From contig OY751491.1 in the NCBI GenBank assembly GCA_963565915.1, positions 434,001 to 498,000 on the forward strand: a DNA stretch of 64,000 nucleotides. The letters are read 5' to 3'. The position numbers and the translations under genes are program-made. Within the stretch, counting starts at the first letter, position 1, and each line of letters begins with the position of its first letter. Below, piece after piece: positions 1 through 11,313 of this stretch. This DNA is from Entoloma clypeatum. Taxonomy: Eukaryota > Basidiomycota > Agaricomycetes > Agaricales > Entolomataceae. The notes below the pieces were generated by a model. It worked only from the letters and a program-made list of their open reading frames with translations. It ran no database searches and was not told where the DNA came from.

Positions 1-2273
1 GCAAGTTGAGTGTCTTGAGTCTTCGCCGTTTCAGTACGCCTAGACTCTTCATATGGTTCACGCGTTTCGTCATCCATCTTTAGAGAGATGTCTGGTAACA
101 CCGCGGGACTCATGAAGTAAACCGTTTCATTAGATTTTTCGTTAAGTCCGAAACGCTCCCAGTCGATGTCAGTATCTGCAGGTTCGAGGCGGTCCATCTC
201 TCCCTTGGTAAGAAATGTGTCTTCCAACACGTTGCTCATAAATGACCGTACTTCTTCTACAGATATTTGATATCCTCCACGAGTATCAATCTCGTCCTTG
301 AAATCTTCAAACTCAAGCGGAGAGTCATCCTCTGCATTCGGTACCTCATTTTCTAAGTCCGGGTATTCAAATTTTAAAGATCCTTCGGGTTCATCAACCC
401 AGTCTTTGTCTGGTGGATACTCGTCATCACCAGGTTGTGCATCTCGGCGAGAGAGCCCATCCGCGGCAAAGGTTTTGCCGGGTATGTGTCTCAAGGTAAA
501 GTGATACATGAGAATGTAATCAATCCATCTCATAATTGCGGCATTAGGTCCCATGCTGGGATTCGATAACATTCCTTTTATGTATTTCGCGTCAGTTTCT
601 ACAATCAAGTTTCGACATCCCAGAAGCCAGTATTTCGCGGCTTCGAGTGCTCTGAATAGGCCAAACAACTCTCGTTTCGGTTGAGAGTAGCGGGCTTCGC
701 GATCGTTCAAGGTAATTGAGCCGAATCTCGCGAAGTATCGCTTCCGCTTATTTTCTGGGTCCTCCTGACAGATCCAAAAACCGACCGCCTTCCAAGAGGT
801 GTCTACCCCGAGGATTACAGGTGCGTCGCTTGTATAATCTAGCGGCTTGATCGCTGGGCAGTTGATTAGTGCATCTTTCAGATCTTCCATTGATTTTTCT
901 TGTGCCGGTCCCCATTCAAAGGGTACATTTGCCTTTAATAGATCGTTCAAAGGTCTAGATAACTTCGCGAAATCTTTAATGAAGACACGGCAGGTACCAC
1001 ATGTTCCTAGGAACCCACGGACATTACTGACGTCTTTACAGGGTCCCCAGTTCATTATCGACTTGAACTTGTCGTACTCGGGCTTTCGGCCCTCATACGT
1101 ACATCTGTGTCCTACCACGACGATTTCAGGTGCACAGACTACTGATTTATATCCAGAGAACGTTCCGCCGCAGTACTTCACTCTTTGAAGGACACGGTTG
1201 ACATTCTGCAAGTGTTCCCATACGAAACGGCGTATTCCTGGGTTCTCAGGAATTGTTTCATAGGTTCCGTCGGGCAGTTCGTACCTAGTCTTAGGTCCTT
1301 TGACTCCGACATCGTCAATATATGGGTCAGTGACATGGGGGGTCTCATCTTTCAAGATGTGAGACACGTCATCGTGGAATACAGGAACTGCGTTTGTCCA
1401 GCCCATAGGTAAGGTTACAAGCCTTTTCGCTCCAAATGGCGTTTGAAACGTTGTCAGGTCTCGCGATTCGGGGTGAAGCTTTCGTTCATCATAGCCGACG
1501 TAGAGGTCAAACATCCCTCCACAAGCTCGTCCAGCGAAGCCCTCTGCCAACTCTTCAGTAGCGGGCGGAAGACCAGAATGAGCTATGGTAACCTCATTCA
1601 ACGGTTCTAGGCTATGTACGATCCTTAAACTCTTTCCATCTTTCTTTAGCACACAGAACCATCGTGATCGATAAGAGGAGTTGGAAGGTTCGTATACCCC
1701 CGCGTCCATCTTTGACTTAATGATCCTACATACTTCGTCTTTTATTCCAGGTGGTATCGGTATATTTTTCAATACCCAGGGCTGATGCGGGACAACTGGG
1801 ATTTTTATTGGTGGGAAGAAGTCCTCATGGAAACTTCCTCGCTCAACGTCGGTCCACGCGAAAGCCTCATTCTGCAACATCAAAAGGTGGTGTATTGCCC
1901 TCATTTCTTCCGGCCACAAGAACTCCTGATCATGAACACGGCCCATGTGTTCTTTGCGTTCTAGGGTATATCGCCCTGTGGGTGCGAAGTCCGGCGGATT
2001 TGGGTCAAGCTTCGGCATATCCGCTAAGGGGTCACCCTTAATATCTCGTACGATTCTGAATTCCTCCGGTAAAGTTCCCTTTACTGGTCTAATTTTCTGG
2101 TCGACTGGCTTATATTTCTTGCCAGCGAAAACTTCTCGTTCCGTGTTCAAGGTAGTTGCCTTTGATTCATAAGGCTTATAGGCGATAATTTCCGGTTCGT
2201 GATCTTTATTGAGCTGGATCAAGGTTGCTAACACTCCCCGGCTTTCCACCAGATCATCGAGTTGCGAAAACCC
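1..2273 (-). CDS. Gypsy element 1 reverse transcriptase-RNase H, runs off left edge
   Basis: The minus strand is continuously open from the GGGTTTT site at 2267-2273 to position 1, with no ATG needed if it is entered by frameshift. The translation has an RT palm with catalytic YIDD (near 1300-1320), an upstream WVLKNIPIPPG entry motif, and an RNase H-like segment reading VILGVDTSWKAVGFW then a GKTFAADGLSRRD end. This is the divergent gypsy lineage found in mushroom genomes with a DUF4100 segment. It is in the -1 frame relative to the protease upstream. Integrase would lie beyond the window. No internal stop was seen, unlike the upstream ORFs, so the polymerase part looks better preserved than gag and pro. 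The family call is firm; activity cannot be judged. Confidence 0.85.
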
Positions 2274-2758
2274 TGCTTTCCAGTCTTAGAATCACTCGGC
2301 GTTCTGCCTCGTTCGTAGGTTTCGACTTTAATTTCATCATTTGTGAGGGGACATTTTAGAATAAGCATTTGTCCTCCGTGTTCATCGTTCTTGTAGGTAC
2401 TCCGTGTAACGGCGTCAAAAGGTCGTCCGAGAAGTACCTTGTAGGGAGGCTCGGTGAAAACGTGCATTTGCAGGTAGACTGCGAGCTTTCCGAACTTAAA
2501 TGGCACGTTCTTAGCTAAACCCAGGGACTTTTCGAACTGTCCGTTGGCGCCTTGCATATGGATCAAGATTTCCGGATCCCAGGTGAGTCCCAATCCTTTG
2601 GCAATTGCCTTCGAGATGGACACGATCTGAGACCCTTGGTCCAAGACGCTTTCTTCATGGGTCTTGTCATTTATCAAGGGGAAAACAGTCCTCAACGCGC
2701 ACGATTCCTGTGCGACAAAGACTGGTTTCGGCTTCTCATTCGCAGACAAGGTGTTCAA
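2228..2758 (-). CDS. Gypsy element 1 aspartic protease segment
   Basis: This 176-codon stretch carries a retropepsin-like fold signature: LDQGSQIVSIS at the catalytic position, followed about 70 residues later by a hydrophobic VLLGRPF motif. The catalytic triad reads D-Q-G instead of D-S/T-G. It is in the same frame as the DUF4100-like segment upstream and separated from it by a single in-frame TAA (2762-2764), probably CAA to TAA, so the two were once one ORF. The RT frame takes over at a GGGTTTT heptamer 36 nt before the protease stop. The nominal start is a TTG just after the TAA and should not be read as a true initiator. Confidence 0.75.
   Translation of the reverse strand: MNTLSANEKPKPVFVAQESCALRTVFPLINDKTHEESVLDQGSQIVSISKAIAKGLGLTWDPEILIHMQGANGQFEKSLGLAKNVPFKFGKLAVYLQMHVFTEPPYKVLLGRPFDAVTRSTYKNDEHGGQMLILKCPLTNDEIKVETYERGRTPSDSKTGKQGFRNSMIWWKAGEC
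2267..2273 (-). other. Candidate -1 frameshift heptamer GGGTTTT between protease and RT
   Basis: Read in the protease frame the heptamer is G-GGT-TTT, the X-XXY-YYZ form used for -1 ribosomal slippage. The RT frame, which is -1 to protease, is open from this point to the window edge. Protease would terminate 36 nt later at 2228-2230. Position and frame are seen directly; slippage is inferred. Confidence 0.6.
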
Positions 2759-2761
2759 GTA

Positions 2762-3598
2762 TTAGACAACAGGATCCGAGACGACTACGGACCCTTTTGG
2801 TAAGCCTTGACTTGCATCGCATAGAACCGTATACGAGGCGGCTGACAGGTCTTTCACGTCCAGTAGATCGTCTAAGTCATTCGTTCGGGCATAGGTCTCC
2901 CAATACTTCAACGCTTCATCACTCATTGATTCAATCTGAGCGACCATTTTCGGTTTGATGGGTACTCGTTTACTGGTCAGTAGTTTTCGTAAGGTCTCTC
3001 TCGTGCCTTTTACTGACTTCAACAGGGTTCCTAGTTTGACCGTTACATCCGCTTTCAAGATGCGATCCAGCAGGTCATCAAGTTCCAGGTCCTCTACCGG
3101 TGCACGAGTTTTATAGACTGGTACGTGCTTCCCCGGTTCCATTCGTGTTCCGCGGATATCTTTGCCAGGTATATTGGAAGGTACCGTTTCAAGCTCCGGT
3201 ACATTCCTGAATGGCAAGTCATGTTCTGAATCATCGGGTTCCTTTGATTCCTCAACGGTTCTGTCCAGTTTCTTCTTGGGTATCGAGTTCCGGGTATCTT
3301 TATTTGTTTCTTCTAAGTTCTCTGTATATCCACGATCATCTCCGCTCTCATGCAACTCCGTCGGCTCTTTTCGCTTTTGAGCACGAGTCGCAATCATTGA
3401 GCTCTGGGGAAACCCTTCTCGACGCCTTCTTGGTTCGTAGTCGAGAGGCTCATCATCTTCGCCAACATGCTCATAAATTCCATAGATTTCGGATCCATCG
3501 ATGTTTGTGCAGGTGCGACAGTTGATACGTTCTGGGATGCTTGCGGGGCAACTGGCGCCGACATGTTCGATTGCCTGGGAGCCGTTATTGCTTTCCAC
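2762..3598 (-). CDS. Gypsy element 1 DUF4100-like segment upstream of protease
   Basis: This is a 278-codon frame, -1 to gag and overlapping its end. The N-terminal 150 residues are acidic and charged. The last about 100 residues (LELDDLLDRILKADVTVKLG onward, with a LLTSKRVPIKP motif and a C-terminal SDPVV) look like DUF4100, a fungal domain found next to retropepsins in this gypsy clade; that assignment is from memory of the family. It ends at an in-frame TAA (2762-2764), after which the same frame continues into protease. The functional entry is probably the GGGTTTC heptamer at 3409-3415, so codons upstream of that may not be translated. Confidence 0.65.
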   Translation of the reverse strand: MESNNGSQAIEHVGASCPASIPERINCRTCTNIDGSEIYGIYEHVGEDDEPLDYEPRRRREGFPQSSMIATRAQKRKEPTELHESGDDRGYTENLEETNKDTRNSIPKKKLDRTVEESKEPDDSEHDLPFRNVPELETVPSNIPGKDIRGTRMEPGKHVPVYKTRAPVEDLELDDLLDRILKADVTVKLGTLLKSVKGTRETLRKLLTSKRVPIKPKMVAQIESMSDEALKYWETYARTNDLDDLLDVKDLSAASYTVLCDASQGLPKGSVVVSDPVV

Positions 3599-5349
3599 AT
3601 ATCTCGCTCCTCAGTAGCGCGTCGATTCTTTTCCTGCAGGTCCGCGATAAGTTCATCTCTTTTATCGCGGGTGTTTCGATTGGTCTGAAGTGTAACTAGG
3701 CCATTCGGAATCAAGTCAATGATTCCGTCCTCCGGAAGATCCTCAACGAAGAACTGTTTACGGTTCCTCCGCTGATGGTCTACCCGGTCTTTGGGTGACA
3801 GGTTAGAGGGTTCCTTCGGCACAGTCTTGAAATCAACTTTTGTTCCATTGTCCAGAGTGTGGACTTTGCCTTCAGCAACGTCAGCGGCGAGGAATTCACA
3901 ATGGGCGATATAATGTCCAGGACCCCAACAGTAATGGCATTGGTCTCGTCGTCCAGACGATCGGTTCGACGATCCTTGGTACGACTGATTACCAGGTCTC
4001 TCAGGGCGGTCACCGTCCTTATGCCACATATTCAACAAGGTATGGACAGTTTCGATCGACTTGGTGGTTTCCCCATGTCGCTGAGTGCTTTCCTTAGACA
4101 TGTTGACAAGAACGTCGGTGTTCTTTGCCATCGACTCGTTCAAGTCCTCAAGAAGTTGTACCATGCAGTCGTTCGGACTCAGCAGGGTAGGTCCTTCAAT
4201 GGGCCTTTGTAAAATCATATGCTGAGTTCTAGTAGGGGGCCTAGCCGTCGTTCCTGTAGTACTGACTGAGGTTCCGGAGGTACTACTGGCCGTGATCGTA
4301 TTGTAACTTTCGGCTGATCGTACCAAGCCCTCCAAAACCTTAAGCAGAGTCTCGAATTCGATCAGGTCTGTATGATGACGTGGCGTCTTCTCTCGTTCTT
4401 TTCCAGACGACGAACTGACTCCTTTCAAAGACAGTTGGGAGACCTGCCAAACCACAGTCCTCTTCAGTTCGGGGTCGAGACAGCTCAAAAACTTTGTAAC
4501 TATTTCTCGGTTCGAAATGCAGCCACCGCTTACGAGCTTTCGTCCTTCATATTTGAAGCCTCTGATAAATTCTAACATAGCTGATAGGTTCTCAGTCGTT
4601 AGCGGTTTCGACTTAGCACACAGCTTGTCTAGACGCGCGACCGAGCCCTCAATACTATCGGTTGCTTCGGGGTAGTGGCTAACGAGTTCCTCTTTGAACT
4701 CGTCGTAGGAGTTACCAATCGGGTAAGCCTCCAAGACCGTCTATTCATCTGAGCTTCGTTGATCAGCGTAATACCTCAACCAGTCTTTGTGGTCTTGGTC
4801 GCCATTGACTCCAGCTCGTTCCATTTCTTTCTCAACATCCTCAATGTAACGGAGCAACTCCTCGGGCCGAGCCTTGTCATAGGACGGCGCTCTGTTGTCG
4901 CGTCTGTTAGGCATTCCTCTCTTGCGTGATTCCGATGACATTGTATCTGAATCAGGTTTCTTTTCTAGGTCTAGTTTCGGGGTTTCAGATGCCGGCGTAA
5001 AATGCGCGGGCTTCAAGGTATATTTCTGTTTTGAACTTTCACCACGTTTCTTGGGTGCCAGTTCGGGTGCAAAGGGGTTATTCGGGCTGTCAACGGGACC
5101 ACTTTTGGTCATTCGTTGAGCTGCACGTTTCAGATTAAGTCCACGGGATGGACGTGAAGGGTTTCTGGGTATTCGGTGTCGAACAAGGTCTTTGTTCAGC
5201 AAATTGGTTGGATATTCCGCGGATTCTTCAAAGGTGCGTTTCCTTCCTAGGAATCTGGGGGATTCTTCGGGGTTATAAGGTTCCGCGTCCTTTGCTTTCA
5301 GGCGAGAAGTTACGGTCGAGTTATCAACCGAAGACACTTTGCGTCTCAA
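3394..5349 (-). pseudogene. Gypsy element 1 gag, with one in-frame stop
   Basis: Two ORFs (5349-4741 and 4734-3394) are in one frame and separated only by TAG at 4741-4743 in a context suggesting TGG to TAG. Together they give about 650 codons. The C-terminal half has a CCHC zinc knuckle, CHYCWGPGHYIAHC, near 3915-3960, typical of gag nucleocapsid, preceded by a capsid-like region (SYDEFKEELVSHYPEA). The N-terminal 200 residues are basic and low complexity. No ATG opens the frame: it starts at a TTG with a TAA a few codons upstream, so the real start may be in another exon or upstream frame. The last codons before the TGA (3394-3396) contain the frameshift heptamer. Confidence 0.75.
3409..3415 (-). 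other. Candidate -1 frameshift heptamer GGGTTTC at end of gag
   Basis: In the gag frame it reads aaG-GGT-TTC, followed by four sense codons (12 nt) and the gag TGA. Slipping back by one nucleotide enters the DUF4100-protease frame, which is open through this point. Its position just before the gag stop matches that of the heptamers in three other gypsy families here. Confidence 0.65.
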
Positions 5350-5960
5350 ACGCCGAAGCGCGATTTATGGGTCAGGGTGGGGTATGACTTCCACGAAGGA
5401 AATCGGCAGGCAAACGGGTCCGAACTACTGAAACCACCCCTCGCGGTGGGCTCCAGATGAGAAGATGGTTCTGAATGGACGGAGAAATGTGTCGAACACT
5501 GAGTGAGTGCCCGAAAAACACCTCTAACCAATCACCAACACAACCCTTCAATAAGTTCTAGGTGGGCGGGACGAAATCCCTTTGCTTCGGTGAGGTTCGG
5601 GGGGGGTTTGTCTGGGGTGTGAAATTCAACTCGCAAACACGCGTTGAAATCCGGGTATGTGATTCAATAAAGAGCTTTTTAAGGAATCGGTTTTGATCTC
5701 AAGGTCCACAGAGTCCCTTTCGATCCAACAGGCAACAATCAAGGTTTCAACAAGGCAACAGGTGAGCACTCAGGCTCCAACAATCAACTGGTTCAATATG
5801 AGACTTTAGACAACCACAGCACACTCAAACACACAGAGGAGAGAGCTATGTTATGATCTGGGGGAAGACCCAGCCTAATTCTACAGTACATGACAATATC
5901 GAGAGGTTTTTATACATGAGACGGCAATTTAGAATAAATAAAGTTTATCATAAGTAAAAG
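5350..5960 (-). other. 5' leader and probable LTR region of gypsy element 1
   Basis: There is no convincing coding sequence between the gag frame and about 5960. A TATA-like TATAAAA lies on the minus strand at 5906-5912, in the right place and orientation for an LTR promoter of the minus-strand element. I could not delimit the LTR because the 3' copy is outside the window, and I found no clear primer-binding site. Confidence 0.4.
5906..5912 (-). promoter_or_regulatory. TATA-like box of element 1 LTR
   Basis: TATAAAA on the minus strand, about 560 nt upstream of the gag frame, in the presumed LTR. Confidence 0.4.
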
Positions 5961-6640
5961 GTAAAATCAAATCGGTCCGTGGTATATTGTCCATTGCGAG
6001 CATGTGAAAGGGTCACCAGGGACCATATCTGATGTTTTTCCATGCGTCGAGAGGGTTACGGACCCTAAAGGAGTGGAGCGACAAGGGCGCGTTGTTTCGC
6101 GAGCATTCCAGAGCATCACATCAATATTGATGGAGTCGATCAAGGGTCCGGTTTCCATGAATCAAGGGTTTGGGCCCTTGGGTACCAACTCGGTGCCTCG
6201 GCAGCCATCAACGATCCCGTTTCCAAGGGTCGTTCTATTTCGGGTAAGTTACGCATTTGGCATTACAGCATCAGTGATCGCGCATCGCATTTCGTGATGC
6301 TGGGCATTATTGCTTGATTATAAGTCCCCCGGGTCTCTGTAGTGTCCATAGACCATAGTGTTGTATATTGGATAGGGTGATAGGTCAAAGAAATATTATT
6401 ACTGCCTCCCTCACTGGTCTTATCCAGTGAGAATAGAAAGTTTGTGTCAAGCCTATAGTTAAGCCCTCAGAATGTGACTGTTCCTATGATCATGACCAAA
6501 GGTGGTTCAGTGGTATTTAGACACTCTTAGGTAGCCAGTTGTACCATCAGTTCCAATAGAATAATGTTTAACGGAGCCGATATAATGTTCTTTCATTGAC
6601 AAAACCGTGGGAATTTCGCAAATTTGGCTGTAGCCGCGCG
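5961..6640. other. Intergenic stretch, nothing assignable
   Basis: Short ORFs only, with no conserved motif. A few short palindromic words (for example a CGCGCATCGCATTTCG run near 6280) but no gene or repeat boundary that I can support. Confidence 0.5.
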
Positions 6641-8319
6641 ACGGTCGTATCACCGGTGCTAGATGACGGGGAGTTTCTGGCGAGGCGGGGCTTCGAGTTC
6701 TCGTAGTAGGAGAACTCGCGAGCAAAGGGGGCAGACAACATTATGTCGGCGACCTGGCTCTCCGAGAGGGGAACGAGGCGGCCAGATTTAGGGTCGCGTT
6801 GCGGGGTGAGCCCGTAGTACGGAAAGTCGCAGATTTTGAGACTCAATTTAGAGGTAGGTACCTCGACTCGAAGGTCAGTGTCGGGGGCCGAGTGAGCGTT
6901 AGCGGCAAGCTTGGACTCGAAAAGGGCTTTGAAGACTTTGAGGTCGTCCTTGTCGGGGACTTCGTCGGTCGCCAGGGAGAGGCCCCCCCGGTTTGACTCA
7001 ACAGAAGTGATGTGGATCGTCCTCTTTGCGTTGCCCAGATGACCATTGATCTGGGTGAAGATAGTCTCCACCGCCCAGGGAAAGGGGGGGGAGGTGTAAA
7101 CGGAGACGGATTTGCGGGACCGTCCTGACGTGGTAAATCGCTTCTGCTTCTTTCGGCGGGCCTGGGAAGCGGAAGGAGAGGTGGGCCTAATAGCAGCCGT
7201 GGCTTGCTGTAGGGCAATGGTGGTAGTGGCAGGAAACATCTTGGCCATGGCGACCAGAGTTTCTTGCTACGACTCCGCAGCGGATTTGCATTTTCTCGAC
7301 GCAGTGGACCAGGGTTGGGCTGCAGCTACAACGGCAGGCGGGGGAGCCCACGCTGAGCCTGCAAGGCCGGAGGGTTGTCGCTTCGCCGGGGGCGGGGGGA
7401 CAGGGCGGGATAGGAGCTTGGTTTTCTCGCGAGCGAGGCGGCCGGACGCTCCAGCTGACGCAGACATGCGGGGTGTGGGTTTAGCTGTCTTCAGGAAGGA
7501 AGGTAGCTTCTTCTTGGGCGGCGGAGGTTTGGGGTCCTTCGCCGCGACAATGTTTTCGGGAGCTGACGTGAACGCCGACACCCCAGGGATCTTGACGAGG
7601 CAGTCAATTAAGACGCCCAGTCCAGTGAGACGAGTGCCAGAGGGGTCATCCCCTTCGGCATATTTGTTGAGCGCTCCGACATCCACAAGGGTGTGGATGA
7701 GGGAGGCTGTAGCGGTGCAGAGCTGGTCTGCAGTGGATTGGTCAATTGACCGGCGTTGAGTTGCGGTCCAGGTGACCAGATCTCGTACGGAGGCAACGGA
7801 GGCGAGGGCGGCGTTGAAGTCGGACGACAACGTGTCCGCGGTACCTTGCAACATGCAGGGGCCTGCAAGTTCGCTGTTGTAGCCTAGGGTTGCCGGCATG
7901 CTGGGGGCGTCGACGGTCATGGGAACGTCAATGCGAGCGGCAGGGGCAGGGGGGGGAAGGGGTTCCGAGCTGTCGGAGCCGTCTGAGGTGGGGGACGCAG
8001 GGCGAGGGGTCGCAGACCCAGCGGATCCCATAGAGATGTTACTGTCCTGGGGTGAGGAGGGACGAGCGGAGGGCGTCTTCTTCTTGTATCGGCCGCCAGG
8101 GGAGCCGACAGGAGTGAGGGCGGATGTCGGTGCACCAGCAGCCATGGCGGCTACCGTGGACGCAGTGGAGTATGGACCTGTTGTTGCAGAGGCCCCCACA
8201 GGGACAGTGGGGGTTGCAGACCAGTCGGCCTTCTGAGATGTGGATGACCTCGTTTGAGGAGGAGGTCTCGGGTTGTCAGAGGGGATCGCAGCTGATCTGG
8301 GGATCGGCTTTGGAGCCAT
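6640..8319 (-). pseudogene. Truncated LINE (non-LTR) ORF1
   Basis: ATG at 8319 opens a frame to TAG 7267-7269 (350 codons), and the same frame continues through 226 more codons. The first part is Ala/Pro/Ser-rich; the second contains a basic patch (ARRKKQKRF) and a conserved block with WAVETIFTQINGHLGNAKRT and SQVADIMLSAPFAREF. I recognise this as ORF1 of fungal LINE elements, normally followed by a CCHC region and then an endonuclease-RT ORF2. Here the recognisable sequence stops near 6640, before any zinc knuckle, and the tail to 6568 is unrelated. The internal TAG and the missing 3' half make this a dead fragment. The family assignment is from memory of similar proteins. Confidence 0.6.
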
Positions 8320-8640
8320 GTTGCAGTGAGTCGAGTGTTTCGCCTAGGAGAGCGATAGCAAGAGGATCGGATGGTACGATGGAGCGGGGGGGCTCAACAA
8401 CGAGAGAGATTGTGACCAGGATGTGGCTGTGCACATCGTGGTAACAAGTCAAGAAGCGGTGGAAGCAGCCAGTGTAGCGCTTGAAGCAGCTACTATTTGA
8501 GAACATTGTTGGTGTCAACAACGATTGCGAGCAATGCTCAGCAAGTTTGTCAACTACCGAACTCAGAGGCGACGGTGTCAAGCACTCTTGAGTCGTTCTC
8601 AAAGGGTTTTTCAAGTAATTATTAATTTAATTACTTTGTA
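8320..8640 (-). other. Probable 5' region of the LINE fragment
   Basis: Sequence directly upstream of the ORF1 ATG. A 112-codon frame (8276-8614) overlaps it but has ordinary composition and no motif. It probably holds the element's 5' untranslated region. Confidence 0.3.
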
Positions 8641-8653
8641 CCACTAACTACTT

Positions 8654-8839
8654 TTACTTCTTCTCCAACGTCTTATCGTCGGTGGTCGTGGCAGTGTTAT
8701 TGCCAGAGGATGATGAAGAAGCAGCGGCGGCGCCAGCTGCAGTAGTGGTGGTGGTTGTGGTCGAGGCAACATGCGCCAGATGGTCGGCATGTGCAAAGCG
8801 AGTGTAAAAGGCGGTGGAGAAGTAGGCGAAGAATGCCAT
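8654..8839 (-). CDS. Small 61-residue ORF, unidentified
   Basis: ATG-initiated minus-strand ORF with an aromatic N-terminus (MAFFAYFSTAFYTRF), a Thr/Ala/Ser homopolymer stretch in the middle and a charged DDKTLEKK end. An A/T-rich TTAAATATG lies about 35 nt upstream. The size and low-complexity middle recall fungal mating pheromone precursors, but there is no C-terminal CaaX box, so I do not assign that. It may be chance coding in a trinucleotide repeat. Confidence 0.2.
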   Translation of the reverse strand: MAFFAYFSTAFYTRFAHADHLAHVASTTTTTTTAAGAAAASSSSSGNNTATTTDDKTLEKK

Positions 8840-11313
8840 GGTAGCCTGCTCTAAAACTCGATTTGAGGAGCATATTTAAGGCTTTGCCTATCTCGCACGG
8901 ACCATGCTGAGTCAGATGTTTAGTCTGATTGCATCAGCAAAACCACATAATAGTTTATTGTCATCTTGGACTGGATCAATGGTTGACGTTTTGATATTAG
9001 GATATATAGATCAGCAAGCGGGCCGTTAATAAGTCAGGTAGACGTAACTCATTTAAGAGCTCGTTAGACTTAATCTATATCGTTCAAATAGTCATTTAAA
9101 CCAATTGATAGGATCATGCATAGCATGACATAAGCTTGGTATAGCTTATTAATACTCTGGAAGTTGCGTTGAAGACCGCTAACAACCATAGATGAGGTCA
9201 TGCCATCAATCTTGAGTATGTAATATTATCACGGCAGCACAAAGGCGCACTTATAGATAATATCTTCTGAGTTGAGTGTATTACTCCAAACTCAGGACGT
9301 GGATGAACTATATTGGTTCAAATCCATTGTGGGGTCTAGTTTAGCATCATAGAGGATGTTTAGATCACTCAAAGATATCCCATAATATCTGAGCATTTGC
9401 AAAGCATAATTTGCGGCTCAAGCATCTTATGGATTATTCCGATTTAGGGTTTTAACAGAGATCGGTAGATCTTCCCCTGAAATGGTACTTCCATAAACAG
9501 ATTTATAGGTGATTAGATAATCAAGCCAACTGTTGTGTGAGTATTTATTGCAATTATAGTCAAGTGTTTGACTTGCAATTGTAGTTCTTTTGTATGTGTG
9601 GTGATACATGTGTTTTGAACATCTGATTTTATGTTCAGAGGTCATTAGAACACCATTCTAAGACATTAACACAGATTGACTATGATTTGTTGCATGATAC
9701 AACAATAACGCGTTGGGATGGGGAACATTTGGTTTTTGTGACAAACAAAGATGGCAGTCCCAAAAAGGGTGCACAATGCAGTGTTTAAATCCAAGTCGTC
9801 AACGCAGCCGATTAGGCGCGGATCAGGTGACTTAGCACGCTGGTTTAATGCCGAGCGGCTGTGATGATTGTGAGCTTAGCTCAGCAGGTTCATCATCCTC
9901 AGGGGCGGTGTTGCCGGCGGCCCTGGGAGTCCTTTGGTACCTGGTGATGGTGACCATGGATATGTCCAAATATTCAAAGTGTAGAAACACTTTGATGTGT
10001 TCATGCAATCAATAGTAATCTTGTATACCAAGAACTATTTTATACGCAATTTAATGCATATTAGAAAGCAATCAATTGAGATGCTTCTTCAAGTAATCAA
10101 GAGTGATTGCTTGGAATAGAAACCCGACAATAGTCTTTAGGACTAACGGATCGATTCATATGACAGTCTTGGTTATCCAAATATCATTGTTTTTGGACGA
10201 CATGTCATTTTATCTTTTTGGATAAGATAGATCCTTGTTCAAGATGTCGCAGATTTAATGGGTAAATCGCTTTACATCCTATAGAGTGTTGTACGCAAAA
10301 CAATTGCATGAGATAAAATCAATCAATGCAAAGTTCGCAAGAATGCAAGTTCAATTAAGAATTGCTCTTTTCTCTATATTCTCCCCCTTTTCCAGTCAAG
10401 TGTGGAATCGTTTCATGCTGAAAACGACATAAATCATTTGCTTTGTAAATGGCATATGAACTGAAACAGTGCAGAACTTGGCTGGGAAACCAATAATTCA
10501 TGCGAAAAGGGTGTGAATCGCTGATCTGAGATAGCTAGTCTCAGGCGATCATTCCAGTTCCATTTGTAAGCAATGTTTATTGCAAGATTCCATGACTAAT
10601 CCATTTTGCAAATAGAGTGTCACAAGGACCCCATTTTAATTTCACAACAGAAATTATTTCCCATGCAATAATGGAGAGCGTTAAGATGAGGAGCGTACAT
10701 GGTTGCTCAACTCTATCTTGTGCTACTTTGTGCAACAGTTGTTGCGGAAAAAGTGAAGGAACAAGGTTGGTTGGTTAGACCAATCTTGAATCGATGATTG
10801 AAGGGTGTTTTAAGACTCTTCTATCTCATGGATAATAAAGTGTATAACAACATTATTAAAATGCTTTTTAGAGGCATTTATTCATCCAATTAATCATGCA
10901 TTTATAGACAGAGGCGTGATTTTAGCATGTCTCTTTAGCAATGATTGTAAAGTGGAATTTTTAATCCAAAGTAAAGGAACGAAGATGCAGCAAAAGACAA
11001 ATTAATGACTTGCATGTTCTTCAATAAGCATGCACAATTACAAGAGGGGTCAGGGATAGAAACTCAATTAAGAGTTCTTTTGACACCCAATTAGATGTGT
11101 GCTTTTACACGCTTTTTCCTTTAATAGTAGGCAGCTTGAAAGCGCACTGACTATCTGGATTATTCCATGATTGGATATAAGTTATTTGAACATTAAAAAT
11201 GCGAAATGCATTTTTGAAGCTCTCTTAGTATTTCTTTCATAGACATGTCACAAACAGCATTTATTGCAACAGTGAAAGAAAATACAAATCATTTTACGTA
11301 ATGATATGCTGAT
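8840..11313. other. AT-rich region 3' of the gag-only element, with scattered micro-hairpins
   Basis: No coding sequence. On the minus strand it lies downstream of the copia-like gag. It contains members of the small GC hairpin family (9231-9250, 9752-9773, 9803-9820, 11131-11146). It also has a second copy, at 9899-9932, of a GC-rich word found in the gag tail at 11394-11425 (PRAAG-coding), which hints at an internal duplication. No 3' LTR could be found. Confidence 0.4.

Noticed and set aside
847..2172. Plus-strand ORFs over the first 2 kb
   Set aside because: The minus strand carries a continuous RT-RNase H with catalytic motifs; the plus ORFs are shadows.
8654..8839. Possible mating pheromone precursor
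   Set aside because: No C-terminal CaaX box and a long Thr/Ala/Ser repeat; size alone is not enough.
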